A DNA stretch of 64,000 nucleotides from Bin94 sp965215535 (GTDB lineage: Bacteria; Gemmatimonadota; Gemmatimonadetes; Longimicrobiales; Gaopeijiaceae), in NCBI GenBank assembly GCA_965215535.1, contig OZ244063.1, positions 744,001 through 808,000 on the forward strand, in the 5' to 3' direction. The translations under genes were made by a program, and so were the position numbers. Each line of letters starts with the position of its first letter. Position 1 is the first letter of the stretch. The notes under the pieces are model-generated. The model had not been told where the DNA came from. It saw nothing but the letters and a program-made list of their open reading frames with translations, and made no database searches. Below are positions 48,276 through 58,033 of the stretch, in pieces.

Positions 48276-50849
48276 ATGTCAGGAGCCGGAAGAATAGCGT
48301 ACAGAGGAGGCCGCAGCATGGCCGCAGCCCTGGTCGTGGCGGGATCGGCGGGGGGATTCGCGGCCGAGGCGCGCGCGCAGGACGACTTCGGACGGATGGT
48401 GGCGATCGTGGGGGGTGAGGTCGTCGTGGGCAAGGCCGGCCCGGCCCGGGGACCGGCTGCACTCTACCGCTTTGCGCGTGACCGCAGCGGCGCCTGGATC
48501 CTGACGGGAACCGTCTCGCCGCCGGAGACGGCTGCGCGCGGATTCGGGATCGGACCCTCGCTGCAGAGTGTGGGAGAACGGCTGGCGATGGCGTCGGCCG
48601 ACCCCGAGGTCGCGATCGGGGCCCATATCTTCCGCGATGCAGGGAGCGAGCTTCTCCATGAAACGCAGTTGCCGCTGCCCGGCGGAACGGGAAGCCGCGA
48701 GCGCGTGGCGGGACCGGGCGGGGCGGCGGCCGATTTCGCCACCGTGCTGCGCATCCTCTCGCCGCCGGTGCGCACCGTCGCCATGGATCGCAACCGGGTG
48801 GCGGTCGGGGTGGCCGGGGGCGGGGTTCACCTCTACCAGAGCCGGAATGACCGCTGGGGACCGCCGCAGACGCTCCCTCTCCCGGGTCCGCTCTCGGAGT
48901 ACCGGGATTTCGGCGCCGCCATGGCGCTCCGCCGCAACGAAGTGCTGATCGGAGCTCCGGGGGCGGGTGCAGAGGGCGAGGTGCACATCTACCGCCCCGC
49001 CGAGAGCGAGCTCGGGAATGTCACCCTGACCCCCGGCAGCACGGCGAACCCGGCTTCGGACCGGGCTTCGGCGTCGGCGGGATCGCGCTTCGGTGCGGCG
49101 ATCGCCACCGAGGGGAGTCATCTTCTGATCGGGGCTCCGGGGGCGCGGGCGGGACAGGGACAGGTCTTCTCGTACCGCCGCTTCGATGGAGAGTGGACGC
49201 TGCAACAGGTGCTCGCCGCCACCGCTCCGGCAGAGCCCCACAACGAGAGTGCCGGAAATCCGGATTCGGCGAACCGCACGGCCTCCGCAGATGCAGCCGC
49301 AGCGGACTCCACCCCTTCAACATCCTCCACCGGGGCAGACGATGTGAACTCCGGGGGAACCGGTTTCGGCCAGACCCTGGCGCTGCTGGGCGACGAGCTC
49401 TGGGTCGGCGCACCCGCTGCAGAGGGCGGCTCGGGAGCGGTCTACCGCTTCCTTCTGCGCGACGGCCGCTGGGAGAGCGCCCCCCTGCCCCCCGCAGACC
49501 GGCCTCCTTCGCCCGCTGCCGGCTTCGGAGCGGCGCTCGCGCTGGGAGCGACCCTGGCCGTTGTGGGCGCCCCGGGAAGCGATGGCGGCCATGGAGCGGC
49601 GCTGGTTTTCGCGCGTGAAGCGGGGGGTGCCTGGGAAGATCCCGTCTGGTTGCGGCCCGAAGGGAATCCGGTTGCCGTCACCGGGGGCGAGGTGCGCTGC
49701 GAAGATGGCGTGGCGGCAGGATTTTCCTGCGAGGGCGTCGATCTCCTGGCCTTCCTGTCCCTGTCGGCGATCGGCGCCGAAGCGCACGAGCGCGTCAGCG
49801 ATGTATGGGGCTGGACCGATCCCGCGAGCGGGCGCGAGTACGCGCTGGTGGGACGCACCGGCGGCGCGGCGATCATCGATGTGACCGACCCGGCTGTCCC
49901 CCTCTACATGGGACTTGTGCCGGCCAACCCGAGCAATGCGCGCGACCTCAAGGTCCATGCCGATCACCTCTTCTTTACCGGCGACGGGGCAGGCGATCAC
50001 GGGCTGGTCATCTTCGACCTCGCCCGGCTGCGCGGCGCGCCCCCCGGCCCGACCGAATTCGAACCCGACGCCATCTACCGCGGAATCGCCAGCGCCCACA
50101 ACCTGGTCATGGACACCGAGAGCGGGTTCGCCTTTCCGGTTGGCGCCAGCGGTGGCGGCGAGAGCTGCGGCGGCGGGCTTCACATGGTGGACGTGCGCAC
50201 CCCGAAGTCCCCCGTCTTCGCCGGCTGCTTTACCGACACCGTCGGGCTCATTGCACCGGGGCGCACCCACGACGCACAGTGCGTGGTCTACCGCGGACCC
50301 GACGAGCGCTTTCAGGGGCGGCAGATCTGCTTCATCTCCAACGAGACCCTGCTTCGCATTGTCGATGTCACCGACAAGGAGAACCCTGTCCCGATCGGTG
50401 CCGCCAGTCACCCCGGGGTCGCGTACATTCACCAGGGCTGGCTCACCGACGATCACCGCTACTACTACCTGGACGACGAACTCGACGAGATTGTGGGCAC
50501 CACGTCCGCAACGCGCACCTTTATCTACGATGTGGCCGAGCTCGACGACCCGATTCAGGTGGGAAGCGTGGATGGACCGAACGCCGCCACCGATCACAAC
50601 CTCTACATCCGTGGCGACCGCATGTATCAGGCCAACTACCAGGCGGGATTCCGTCTCTTCGATATCGGCGACCCGGAGGCGCCGGTCGAGATCGGCTTCT
50701 TCGACACCACCCCCTACGAGACCAACCCGCCGGGGTTCGTGGGCGCCTGGACGGCCTTCCCCTACTTCGAGAGCGGAACGGTGGTGGTGACCAGCATCTA
50801 CGAGGGGGTCTTCCTGCTTCGGCCCCGCCCGCGTCCGTTGATTCCCTGA
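48276..50849 (+). CDS. Secreted FG-GAP / choice-of-anchor B family protein
   Basis: About 857 residues. A signal peptide is present (MAAALVVAGSAGGFAAEARAQDD; the internal ATG at 48318 is the likelier start for it). Residues about 35-490 form several beta-propeller FG-GAP-type repeats (FGAAMALRRNEVLIGAPGAG, FGAAIATEGSHLLIGAPGAR, FGQTLALLGDELWVGAPAA, FGAALALGATLAVVGAPGSD). The C-terminal 360 residues match the choice-of-anchor B domain (VSDVWGWTDPASGREYALVG, AAIIDVTDPAVPLYMG, TRTFIYDVAELDDPIQVG, YQANYQAGFRLFDIGD). Such proteins are extracellular and possibly surface-attached; the function is not known. No C-terminal sorting tail is evident. Divergent from the selenoprotein candidate. Confidence 0.82.
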   Translation: MSGAGRIAYRGGRSMAAALVVAGSAGGFAAEARAQDDFGRMVAIVGGEVVVGKAGPARGPAALYRFARDRSGAWILTGTVSPPETAARGFGIGPSLQSVGERLAMASADPEVAIGAHIFRDAGSELLHETQLPLPGGTGSRERVAGPGGAAADFATVLRILSPPVRTVAMDRNRVAVGVAGGGVHLYQSRNDRWGPPQTLPLPGPLSEYRDFGAAMALRRNEVLIGAPGAGAEGEVHIYRPAESELGNVTLTPGSTANPASDRASASAGSRFGAAIATEGSHLLIGAPGARAGQGQVFSYRRFDGEWTLQQVLAATAPAEPHNESAGNPDSANRTASADAAAADSTPSTSSTGADDVNSGGTGFGQTLALLGDELWVGAPAAEGGSGAVYRFLLRDGRWESAPLPPADRPPSPAAGFGAALALGATLAVVGAPGSDGGHGAALVFAREAGGAWEDPVWLRPEGNPVAVTGGEVRCEDGVAAGFSCEGVDLLAFLSLSAIGAEAHERVSDVWGWTDPASGREYALVGRTGGAAIIDVTDPAVPLYMGLVPANPSNARDLKVHADHLFFTGDGAGDHGLVIFDLARLRGAPPGPTEFEPDAIYRGIASAHNLVMDTESGFAFPVGASGGGESCGGGLHMVDVRTPKSPVFAGCFTDTVGLIAPGRTHDAQCVVYRGPDERFQGRQICFISNETLLRIVDVTDKENPVPIGAASHPGVAYIHQGWLTDDHRYYYLDDELDEIVGTTSATRTFIYDVAELDDPIQVGSVDGPNAATDHNLYIRGDRMYQANYQAGFRLFDIGDPEAPVEIGFFDTTPYETNPPGFVGAWTAFPYFESGTVVVTSIYEGVFLLRPRPRPLIP

Positions 50850-50857
50850 ACCGCCAG

Positions 50858-50929
<72 letters not shown>

Positions 50930-51038
50930 GACAAAATGCGGGGGCGCGGCTCCGCTGCCCCATCCCGATACGCGCCCTTCCCTCCGATCAAGGACCGGAA
51001 GAGGCGACCGGCATCGGAATCTGCCTGCCTGACAAAAG

Positions 51039-51111
<73 letters not shown>

Positions 51112-51258
51112 ATTGAGGTCATCCCCGCACACCCGGACTCCTTCGCAGGGGGCAACAAGGGTAGGCCAGACGAGGCCGCATGTCAACAGTGCTATCTTTC
51201 CGATCCGGCGGGTCCCCCGCCCTTCCAGGCTTCGTACCCCTCCTGCCCAGGATGTGCC

Positions 51259-52875
51259 GTGCTCTCCAGCCGCGCGCCAATCTTTGTCCTCGTCTTTCTG
51301 CTCGGTGGCCTTTGCGCTGCACCGGCCGGAACCCAGGAACCCTGGTCGCCCCTTGTCCCCCGCGGACACCTGCGCCTGACTCTGCTGGGAGAGTACAGAT
51401 CCTTTGGCAAGGTGCACGAACTGCCCGGGTTGGAGCTGCGTCCGGCCCCACTCGCAGATCGCTTCTCCGGGGCGGTGAACCGCCGCATTCTTCCCCTTCT
51501 GAGCCCGGTCGAGAGGGTGGTGCGCGAGGCGGTCGGCGATCCGGATTTGGAGCTGAGTCTGGGCGAGATGACTGCGGTCGTGGAGCGGAGCGATCTTGTT
51601 GTTCCCCTTGCCCTTGACGCCGGCGTTCTGGATTGGCTGACGGTTGGCGTCGTCGTGCCGCTGGTGCAGAACGAGACCGAATTCGGAGCGACATTCGCGG
51701 CGGCGGGCGCTGCGGCCAATGCTGGATTCAGTCCGGGGGTGGACGACCCGGCGATCGTGACCGGATTTCTGGGGGGATTGGAGAGTGCGATCGGCGCCTA
51801 CGACGGATTTCGCAGTGGCCGCTGCGCCCTGGATCCGAACTCGCAGGGCTGCCGCGACGCAACTGCGCGCCTGGCGGATGCGCGTGACTTCCAGAGGCAT
51901 CTGGCGGCGATGTACGGCGGCTTCTTCGTGCCGCTCCAGGGTTCGGCGGCCGCTACCGCACTCGAGGAGCGAATGCAGGAGCTGGCCACGGCCCTGCAGA
52001 TGGCCGGCATTCCCCTCTCCCCAGGCACGCTTCCCCTTGCGGGCGCACCGATCACGGCCGACGAGCTTGCCATGCTGATCGGCGATCCACGCTTCGGGGT
52101 GCAGGCCACCCACGGCCTGGAAAGCTGGCGTTCCCTCTGGCGGCTCGGCGACGTGGCGGTACGCGCCCAGGCCCGGCTGATCGAGGGGGGGAACCCGGCG
52201 GGCAATCGTCAGTGGGCGGCGGGGGTCGGAGCTCTGGCGCGCCTGCCCACCGGAACGCAGGATGACCCGGGAAATCCTCTGGATGCGGGCAGCGGCGACC
52301 GCCAACCCGATATCGAGGTGCGCGGATGGGTCCATGGTCGCGGGCCGGGCTCACTCGGAATCTGGGCCGAGGCCCTCTACGGCCTGCAGATGACCGGATC
52401 GACGGTGCGACGGGTCTTTGATCCGGCGGCCACCTTCGCCCCGCGCGCCACCGAAACGACCCTCGACTGGACCCCGGGCAACTATCTGGCCGTAGAGCTT
52501 GCACCCTGGTACCGGCTGGCCGAACCGCTGGCGATCGTGGGCGGATACCGCTTCCTGAGCAAGGGCGAAGACACCTTTTCCATTTCGATGTCAGGCCAGG
52601 CGGAGGCGACCGAGGGAGGCGGAGGGGCGACGACCGCCTCCCGAACCCGCCAGGAATCGGATCCCTCGATCCTTGTGCCGGGAAGCGCGGCCTCGTTGAG
52701 CGAGCTCCTCTTCGGGATGATCTACAGGCAGGGTGGCGCGGCGGCCCACGGCGAAGAGGGGGGGCGGCCTCTCGAAATCCGCGTCATCTACAGAAGAGCT
52801 CTGGGGGGAAGCGGGGCCACGCCGGCGGGCGGATCGCTCGAGGTCGGATTCCGCTTTCATGCTCAGCTCTGGTGA
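51259..52875 (+). CDS. Predicted secreted or outer-membrane barrel-like protein
   Basis: A 538-residue protein from the GTG at 51259, with AGGA 6 bases upstream. A signal peptide is clear (LSSRAPIFVLVFLLGGLCAAPAGTQE). The rest alternates polar and hydrophobic residues as in beta strands (HLRLTLLGEYRSFG, WLTVGVVVPLVQNETEFG, YLAVELAPWYRLAEPLAIVGGYRF), and it ends GGSLEVGFRFHAQLW with an aromatic terminal residue, the pattern of outer-membrane barrels. A helical insert lies near 200-290. I do not recognise a named family. Its 3' end overlaps that of recN by 13 bases in convergent orientation. Confidence 0.7.
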   Translation: MLSSRAPIFVLVFLLGGLCAAPAGTQEPWSPLVPRGHLRLTLLGEYRSFGKVHELPGLELRPAPLADRFSGAVNRRILPLLSPVERVVREAVGDPDLELSLGEMTAVVERSDLVVPLALDAGVLDWLTVGVVVPLVQNETEFGATFAAAGAAANAGFSPGVDDPAIVTGFLGGLESAIGAYDGFRSGRCALDPNSQGCRDATARLADARDFQRHLAAMYGGFFVPLQGSAAATALEERMQELATALQMAGIPLSPGTLPLAGAPITADELAMLIGDPRFGVQATHGLESWRSLWRLGDVAVRAQARLIEGGNPAGNRQWAAGVGALARLPTGTQDDPGNPLDAGSGDRQPDIEVRGWVHGRGPGSLGIWAEALYGLQMTGSTVRRVFDPAATFAPRATETTLDWTPGNYLAVELAPWYRLAEPLAIVGGYRFLSKGEDTFSISMSGQAEATEGGGGATTASRTRQESDPSILVPGSAASLSELLFGMIYRQGGAAAHGEEGGRPLEIRVIYRRALGGSGATPAGGSLEVGFRFHAQLW

Positions 52876-54542
52876 TCGGCAGACCGACTCTCCAGCAGCT
52901 CCCGCGCGTGTTCCAGCGACGACTGCGAATCCGGATCGCCCCCCAGCATGCGCGCGATCTCCCGCACCCGCTCCGCTTCGTCCAGGGGAACGAGGGTCGT
53001 CTCGGCCACTCCACCTGACATTCCCTTGCGCACGGCGATGTGATTGACGGCCCGGGCCGCGATCCGGGCCAGATGGGTAATCGCCACAACCTGGCGGCTC
53101 CGCGCCACATCTTCCAGCCGCGCACCCACCCGCCCGGCCACCCCTCCTCCGATTCCGGCGTCGATCTCGTCGAAGACCAGGGTAGGAAGGTCGTCGATCC
53201 CGGCCAGGATCGATTTCAGCGCCAGCATCATGCGCGCGAGCTCACCCCCCGAGGCAATGTCGGCCAGGGGGGCCGGAGGAAATCCCGGATTCATCGTCGC
53301 CAGAAAGCGGACCCGTTCCATTCCACGGGCGGAGCCCACCGCCATCTCCTCGAACTCCACCCGGAAACGCCCCCCTCTCAGCCCCAGAGCGGGCATCGCG
53401 GCCTCCACCTCGCGCTCCAGCTGGTTCGCAGCCTCGCGGCGGCGCACCGACAGCCCGGTCGCGCTCTTTTTCCAGGCGGCGCGCGCACCTTCCAGATCGC
53501 CCTCCAATCCTCTCGCGTCGAGCCCGGAGCCCTCCAGCTCGTCGAGCTCGCGGGCCAGCGCTGCACCCGTCTCGATCACCTCGTCCAGGGTGGGACCGTA
53601 CTTGCGCCGAAGGCGCTGCAGAAGAGCCTGCCGGGCCTGGATCTCCTCGAGGCGGCGGGGGTCGTGGTCGATGGCGTCGCGGTAGGCGCGCAGCTCGGAG
53701 GACACGTCGGTCACCCGGTGCCAGACATCTTCGAGGGCGGCCGCCGAGGGCAGCAGCCCGGCATCAATCGCGGCCATGCGACGCAACCGGTCGGCGGCGG
53801 CGGCCAACTGGTCGTTCACCGAGTCCTGACGCTCGTGCAGGAGCGCAACCAGTTCGCCGGTCTCGCGCAGAAACCGGTCGGCGTGCATCAGGCGCGCGGC
53901 CTCGGCCTCGAGCGCGTCGTCTTCGCCGGCGCCAGGCTTCGCATCCTGGATCTCTGCCAGGCGAAAGCGAATGAAGTCGGCGCGACTCTCGAGTTCGCGG
54001 CGGCGGCCGGAGAGTGTGCGGAGCCTTTCTTCGAGCTCCCCGATCCGCCGGGCGTGGGCGGCCACCTGCGCCGCCAGCGAAGTACACTGCCCGAAGGCGT
54101 CGAGCACCCTCTGCTGATCGTTCGTCGAGAGGAGGCGCTGGTGTTCGTTCTGACCATGAATATCGATCAGATGGCGCCCGATCGTGCGCAGCATCGCCAT
54201 CGTCGCCGGAGAGCCATTCACCCAGGCGCGGCTGTTTCCCCTGCGCCGAATCTCGCGCCGAATCAGAAGATGGTTGTCCTCCGCCTCGAGACCCATTCCG
54301 TCGAGCGCACGCACCAGATCGGCCAGCCCCTCCACCCGCGCCACTCCCTCCACGACCCCCTTCTCCTCGCCGGCTCGCACCATGCGACCGGTCGCGCGCC
54401 CTCCCAGGAGCAGCTCGAGCGCCCCGGTCACCAGCGACTTCCCGGCTCCCGTTTCGCCCGAGATCACATTGAGTCCGGAGGTCAGGGACAGCGTCGCATC
54501 GCGCAGCACGGCCAGATTGCGGATGCGGAGTGTGGTCAGCAT
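52863..54542 (-). CDS. recN: DNA repair protein RecN
   Basis: A 559-residue SMC-like ATPase used in double-strand break repair. The ATG at 54542 gives the family start MLTTLRIRNLAVLRDATLSL, followed by Walker A SGETGAGKSLVTGAL (near 31-45). Coiled-coil arms occupy roughly 150-400, and the C-terminal signature and Walker B (ASGGELARMMLALKSIL, LPTLVFDEIDAGIGGGVAGRVG) and ITHLARIAARAVNH complete the head. A longer frame to 54587 is less likely. It follows nadK on the same strand. Confidence 0.95.
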   Translation of the reverse strand: MLTTLRIRNLAVLRDATLSLTSGLNVISGETGAGKSLVTGALELLLGGRATGRMVRAGEEKGVVEGVARVEGLADLVRALDGMGLEAEDNHLLIRREIRRRGNSRAWVNGSPATMAMLRTIGRHLIDIHGQNEHQRLLSTNDQQRVLDAFGQCTSLAAQVAAHARRIGELEERLRTLSGRRRELESRADFIRFRLAEIQDAKPGAGEDDALEAEAARLMHADRFLRETGELVALLHERQDSVNDQLAAAADRLRRMAAIDAGLLPSAAALEDVWHRVTDVSSELRAYRDAIDHDPRRLEEIQARQALLQRLRRKYGPTLDEVIETGAALARELDELEGSGLDARGLEGDLEGARAAWKKSATGLSVRRREAANQLEREVEAAMPALGLRGGRFRVEFEEMAVGSARGMERVRFLATMNPGFPPAPLADIASGGELARMMLALKSILAGIDDLPTLVFDEIDAGIGGGVAGRVGARLEDVARSRQVVAITHLARIAARAVNHIAVRKGMSGGVAETTLVPLDEAERVREIARMLGGDPDSQSSLEHARELLESRSADHQS

Positions 54543-54603
54543 GGCGGCAGGACCGGTGGCGGACGCCGGGAACGAATCCGGAGCCAATCGGGTCGGGCCC
54601 GCA

Positions 54604-55539
54604 TCAGCCGCCCGGCAGCGGGCTCGCCGCCCAGCTCAGCTTCTGCCGCAGGGTGGCAAAGAAGGAATGACCCGGAAGCCGCACCAGCGACACATCGACC
54701 TCGCCCATTCCCACCACCACCCTCTCGTCGGGACGCACCGGGCCGGCCGCCTGGCCATCGACGGTCAGGAAGAGCGGTTCGCGACGGTCGAGCGCGCTGA
54801 CGGTGATCTGGTCGTCGCCGGGCACCACCACCGGACGCAGCGCGAGGGTGTGGGGAAGGATCGGGGTGACCAGGAGACAGTTGAGCTGGGGAACGATCAC
54901 CGGCCCGCCGGCCGAGAGCGAATAGGCGGTGGATCCGGTGGGCGTGCTCACGATCACGCCATCGCCCGAGAAGCTGCCCATCTCCTCGAGGCGGTCCTGC
55001 GGCCCGACCTGCAGATCGAGGCGCACAACCTGCACCGCTCCCTCCTTGTGGACCACCACATCGTTGAGGGCCGCGAAGTCGTCGCGAAGATGACCATCGG
55101 CATTGAGCACCTGGGCGCGCAGAGTGCGGCGCCTTTCGAGGGCGAAGCGGCCCCCCAGAACGGTGCGCAGACCCTCGCCGATGCCGGCGCGCGCAATCGA
55201 GGTGAGGAAGCCGAGGTTGCCCAGATTGATTCCGAGGAGGGGAATCGATCGTCCGAAGACCAGACGGGCCGCGCGCAGAAGGGTGCCGTCGCCGCCGAGC
55301 GAGATCACGAGATCGAGAGGATCGGTGGCCGGATCGGTGGTGGAAAGATGGGGGGCGGCAGGAGTGAGGCCGGGCTCGATCGCGACCGTCGAACCGAATT
55401 CGCGCGCCAGGACCACGACCTCGCCGCAGGCTTCGGCGATGGGGCCGCCGGATCTATCCGGGCCCACCTGCCCCACGATCGCAATGCGTTCAAAGGCGGG
55501 ACCGGGGGACGCGCCTGACGCCTCATTCGGATCGGTCAT
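54604..55539 (-). CDS. nadK: NAD kinase
   Basis: A 311-residue enzyme that makes NADP from NAD and ATP. The ATP/catalytic motif GGDGTLLRAAR with DLVISLGGDGT, the substrate loop GINLGNLGFLT, FAALNDVVVHK (NE/D box) and DGVIVSTPTGSTAYSLSAGGP are all present. The C-terminus (FATLRQKLSWAASPLPGG) is of normal length. The ATG at 55539 lies 7 bases after the ispA stop, so ispA-nadK-recN are probably co-transcribed. Confidence 0.96.
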   Translation of the reverse strand: MTDPNEASGASPGPAFERIAIVGQVGPDRSGGPIAEACGEVVVLAREFGSTVAIEPGLTPAAPHLSTTDPATDPLDLVISLGGDGTLLRAARLVFGRSIPLLGINLGNLGFLTSIARAGIGEGLRTVLGGRFALERRRTLRAQVLNADGHLRDDFAALNDVVVHKEGAVQVVRLDLQVGPQDRLEEMGSFSGDGVIVSTPTGSTAYSLSAGGPVIVPQLNCLLVTPILPHTLALRPVVVPGDDQITVSALDRREPLFLTVDGQAAGPVRPDERVVVGMGEVDVSLVRLPGHSFFATLRQKLSWAASPLPGG

Positions 55540-55546
55540 GCCGCGA

Positions 55547-56476
55547 TTACCGCTCGCGCTCGACCACGAAGCGCGCCAGGGCCCGCAAGCCGGGAGCCGC
55601 TAGACCGGCCTGGGCGAGGGCGTGAACCGCGTCCCGGGCGAGGGCGGTGGCCCGCTTCCGCGCCCCCTCGATTCCAAGGAGCAGGACATAGGTGGACTTG
55701 GAGAGCGCCGCATCGGAGGGCTCCTTGCCGAGCGTCTCGGCCGATCCGGTCGCGTCCAGCAGATCGTCCATCACCTGGAAGGCCAGCCCCAGCCGTTGCC
55801 CGAAGAGAACGACTGCGCGGCGGCGCGCGGACGAGGCGGCAGCAGCCAGCGCCCCCACCTCGAGGGCCACCGTCAGGAGCGCGCCTGTCTTGAGGCCGTG
55901 CAGATGCTCCAGCTCGGGCTCGGAGAGGGCGCGTCCCTCGGCTGCCAGATCCAGAGCCTGCCCGCCGATCATGCCCCGGGCCCCGGCCGCCGTCAGCAGC
56001 GTATCAACAATGTGTCGCGCCTCTGCGGGGGTGCGCCCCAGCTCGAGGGCGGCCCGGTGCGCGCACGCCGCAGACCAGGGAATGAGAACCGCCCCGGCGA
56101 TGGTGGCCCGCCGAACCCCGTGGGTTGCATGTACGGTGGGCCGACCGCGGCGCAGAGGGGCGTCGTCCATGCAGGGCAGGTCGTCGTGCACGAGCGAATA
56201 GGCGTGTATCGTCTCGACCGCGGCGCCCAGATCGAAGAGGGCATCGGGAAGGCCGCCCTCGACCGCTCCGCCCAACTCCTCGTAGGCGGCAACGGTCAAA
56301 AGGGGCCGCAGACCCTTGCCTCCATTCAGAACTCCATTGCGCACTGCACGGTGCAGCTCCGCCGGCGCCACCTCGGCAAGCGCCTCCACGCTGCGCTCCA
56401 GCGCCTCCTCGACACGGCCGCGCCGCCGGGCGATTCGCGCCCAGGGATCGGTGTTGGGGGGATCGGGGAGCGTCAT
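55547..56476 (-). CDS. ispA: Polyprenyl synthetase (farnesyl diphosphate synthase-like)
   Basis: A 309-residue trans-isoprenyl diphosphate synthase. It has NGGKGLRPLLTVAAYEELGG, the first Asp-rich motif DDLPCMDDAPLRRGRPTVH, and the second, LAFQVMDDLLDATGS, both binding Mg-diphosphate. Length and the extended first Asp motif fit short-chain (C15/C20) bacterial enzymes. The ATG at 56476 overlaps the xseB stop by ATGA. Gene order xseA-xseB-ispA is widely conserved. Confidence 0.94.
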   Translation of the reverse strand: MTLPDPPNTDPWARIARRRGRVEEALERSVEALAEVAPAELHRAVRNGVLNGGKGLRPLLTVAAYEELGGAVEGGLPDALFDLGAAVETIHAYSLVHDDLPCMDDAPLRRGRPTVHATHGVRRATIAGAVLIPWSAACAHRAALELGRTPAEARHIVDTLLTAAGARGMIGGQALDLAAEGRALSEPELEHLHGLKTGALLTVALEVGALAAAASSARRRAVVLFGQRLGLAFQVMDDLLDATGSAETLGKEPSDAALSKSTYVLLLGIEGARKRATALARDAVHALAQAGLAAPGLRALARFVVERER

Positions 56477-56733
56477 TCATCCTCCTCGGGGTCTTTCATC
56501 TCGGCCTCGCGCAGGCCGCCATCTTCCTCTCCGACCAACTCCCGGATTCGGAGTTCGGTGCGCGACAGGATGCGCTCGGCATGACGAAGGTGCTCCACAC
56601 CCTCCTCAAAGAGCGCCAGGGCTTCGTCCAGACCAATCATGTCGGAATCGAGAACCCGTGCAATTTCCTCAATTCGCTCCAGCCTGCGATCGAGGCCGCC
56701 CTCTTCGGTCACCGGATCGTCCTTTTCAGTCAT
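56473..56733 (-). CDS. xseB: Exodeoxyribonuclease VII small subunit
   Basis: An 86-residue helical-hairpin subunit of exonuclease VII. The ATG at 56733 (MTEKDDPVTEEGG) is preferred to a TTG seven codons upstream. The core has LERIEEIARVLDSDMIGLDEALALFEEGVEHLRHAERILSR (described here as two helices), the classic FEEGVxL pattern. The tail is very acidic (KDPEEDE). It overlaps the xseA stop by 8 bases and the ispA start by 4. Confidence 0.95.
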   Translation of the reverse strand: MTEKDDPVTEEGGLDRRLERIEEIARVLDSDMIGLDEALALFEEGVEHLRHAERILSRTELRIRELVGEEDGGLREAEMKDPEEDE

Positions 56734-58033
56734 GGGTTGGGGATTCCTGGGCAAGGCGACCGAATTTCGTCGCCGGATTGCCCGGCTTCAGTGCCTTTCC
56801 AGCAACCTGACAGGGCACAGTGCCATCCAAAACCCGCAGGCGAAAGGAGCGTCCCGGGCTAAAGGCGTCGATGGTCCGCAGAAGTGTGCCCGTGCGGTCG
56901 AGCGGAAGGGCGTATCCGCGCGCCAGAGTCGAGAGGGGCGAACGCGCCTCCAGTCCGGCTGCCGCCCTCTCGAGTCGCGCCCGGCGCACCGCCATGCGGC
57001 TCTGCATGGTCCCCGACACGGCAACCCGGCCGCGCTCCACCCGGTCTGCATACCCGGCCACCCGACCGCGAACCCCCCGGAGAAGATCGTCGCGACCCCG
57101 CTCCAGGCTCCAGCGTCTGATACGCGCCTGCTGCGAGAGCGCCCTTCCCAAACGCTGCCCCAGAAGCGCAATCCTCTGCAAAAGGGCCTCGCCATCGGGC
57201 GCTGCCGCCTCGGCTGCAGCAGAGGGCGTGGCCGCGCGCAAATCGGCAACCAGGTCACAAATCGTGATGTCGGCTGCATGGCCAACACCCGAGATCACCG
57301 GCACCGGTGATTGCGCCACGGCCCGGGCCACCGCCTCCACATTGAATCCCCAGAGATCCTCGATCGAGCCGCCGCCCCGGGCAACGATCACCAGATCCAC
57401 CCTGCTCCGCGAGAGCGTTGTGATCGCTGCGGCAATGTCATCGCCGGAGCCGGGACCCTGAACCCCCGTGCCGCGCACCAGAAGCCGCAGCCAGGGCGCT
57501 CGCCGCCGGGTGACCGAAACAATGTCGCGCAGAACCGCGCCCGAGGGGGAAGTCACCACTCCAACGGTGCGCGGGAACTCCGGAATGGGGCGTTTGCGCG
57601 CCGGATCGGTCAGCCCCTCTGCATCGAGGCGAGCGCGCAGCCTGTCGAAGGCCAGCTTCCACATGCCCTCGGTGCGATCGGCCTCGAGCCGCTGCACCAC
57701 GAACTGACAGCGACCGCGCACCTCGTACAGCGTGACGTCGCCGAAGAGACGGAGCGTCATGCCCTCTTCCGGATCGGTGGGAAGAGAGCGGGCCTCGCGA
57801 CGAAACATCACGCAGCTCAACTGCGCGCGCCGGTCCCGGAGCGTAAAGTAGCAGTGCCCCGAAGGGTATCTGCGAAAGTTGGCGACCTCGCCGACGACCT
57901 GGATATCCCTGAACTGCCCCTCAAGGCAGAAGCGCAACTCGCGGTTGAGCTGACTGACCGAGCGGGCCTCCGAAAACGAGCCCGAATCCTGGCTCGGAGA
58001 CGACGAAAAGAGATCGGGGCCGCTCTGGCTCAC
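56726..58033 (-). CDS. xseA: Exodeoxyribonuclease VII large subunit
   Basis: A 435-residue catalytic subunit that degrades single-stranded DNA in both directions. The N-terminal OB fold (LNRELRFCLEGQFRDIQVVGEV, GHCYFTLRDRRAQL) is followed by the catalytic domain (FPRTVGVVTSPSGAVLRDIV, VDLVIVARGGGSIEDLWGFN, SGVGHAADITICDLVADLRAATPSAAAE). A helical coiled region and the YALPLDRTG terminal domain complete it. The GTG at 58033 overlaps the folD stop (GTGA), so translation is coupled. Confidence 0.96.
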   Translation of the reverse strand: MSQSGPDLFSSSPSQDSGSFSEARSVSQLNRELRFCLEGQFRDIQVVGEVANFRRYPSGHCYFTLRDRRAQLSCVMFRREARSLPTDPEEGMTLRLFGDVTLYEVRGRCQFVVQRLEADRTEGMWKLAFDRLRARLDAEGLTDPARKRPIPEFPRTVGVVTSPSGAVLRDIVSVTRRRAPWLRLLVRGTGVQGPGSGDDIAAAITTLSRSRVDLVIVARGGGSIEDLWGFNVEAVARAVAQSPVPVISGVGHAADITICDLVADLRAATPSAAAEAAAPDGEALLQRIALLGQRLGRALSQQARIRRWSLERGRDDLLRGVRGRVAGYADRVERGRVAVSGTMQSRMAVRRARLERAAAGLEARSPLSTLARGYALPLDRTGTLLRTIDAFSPGRSFRLRVLDGTVPCQVAGKALKPGNPATKFGRLAQESPTHD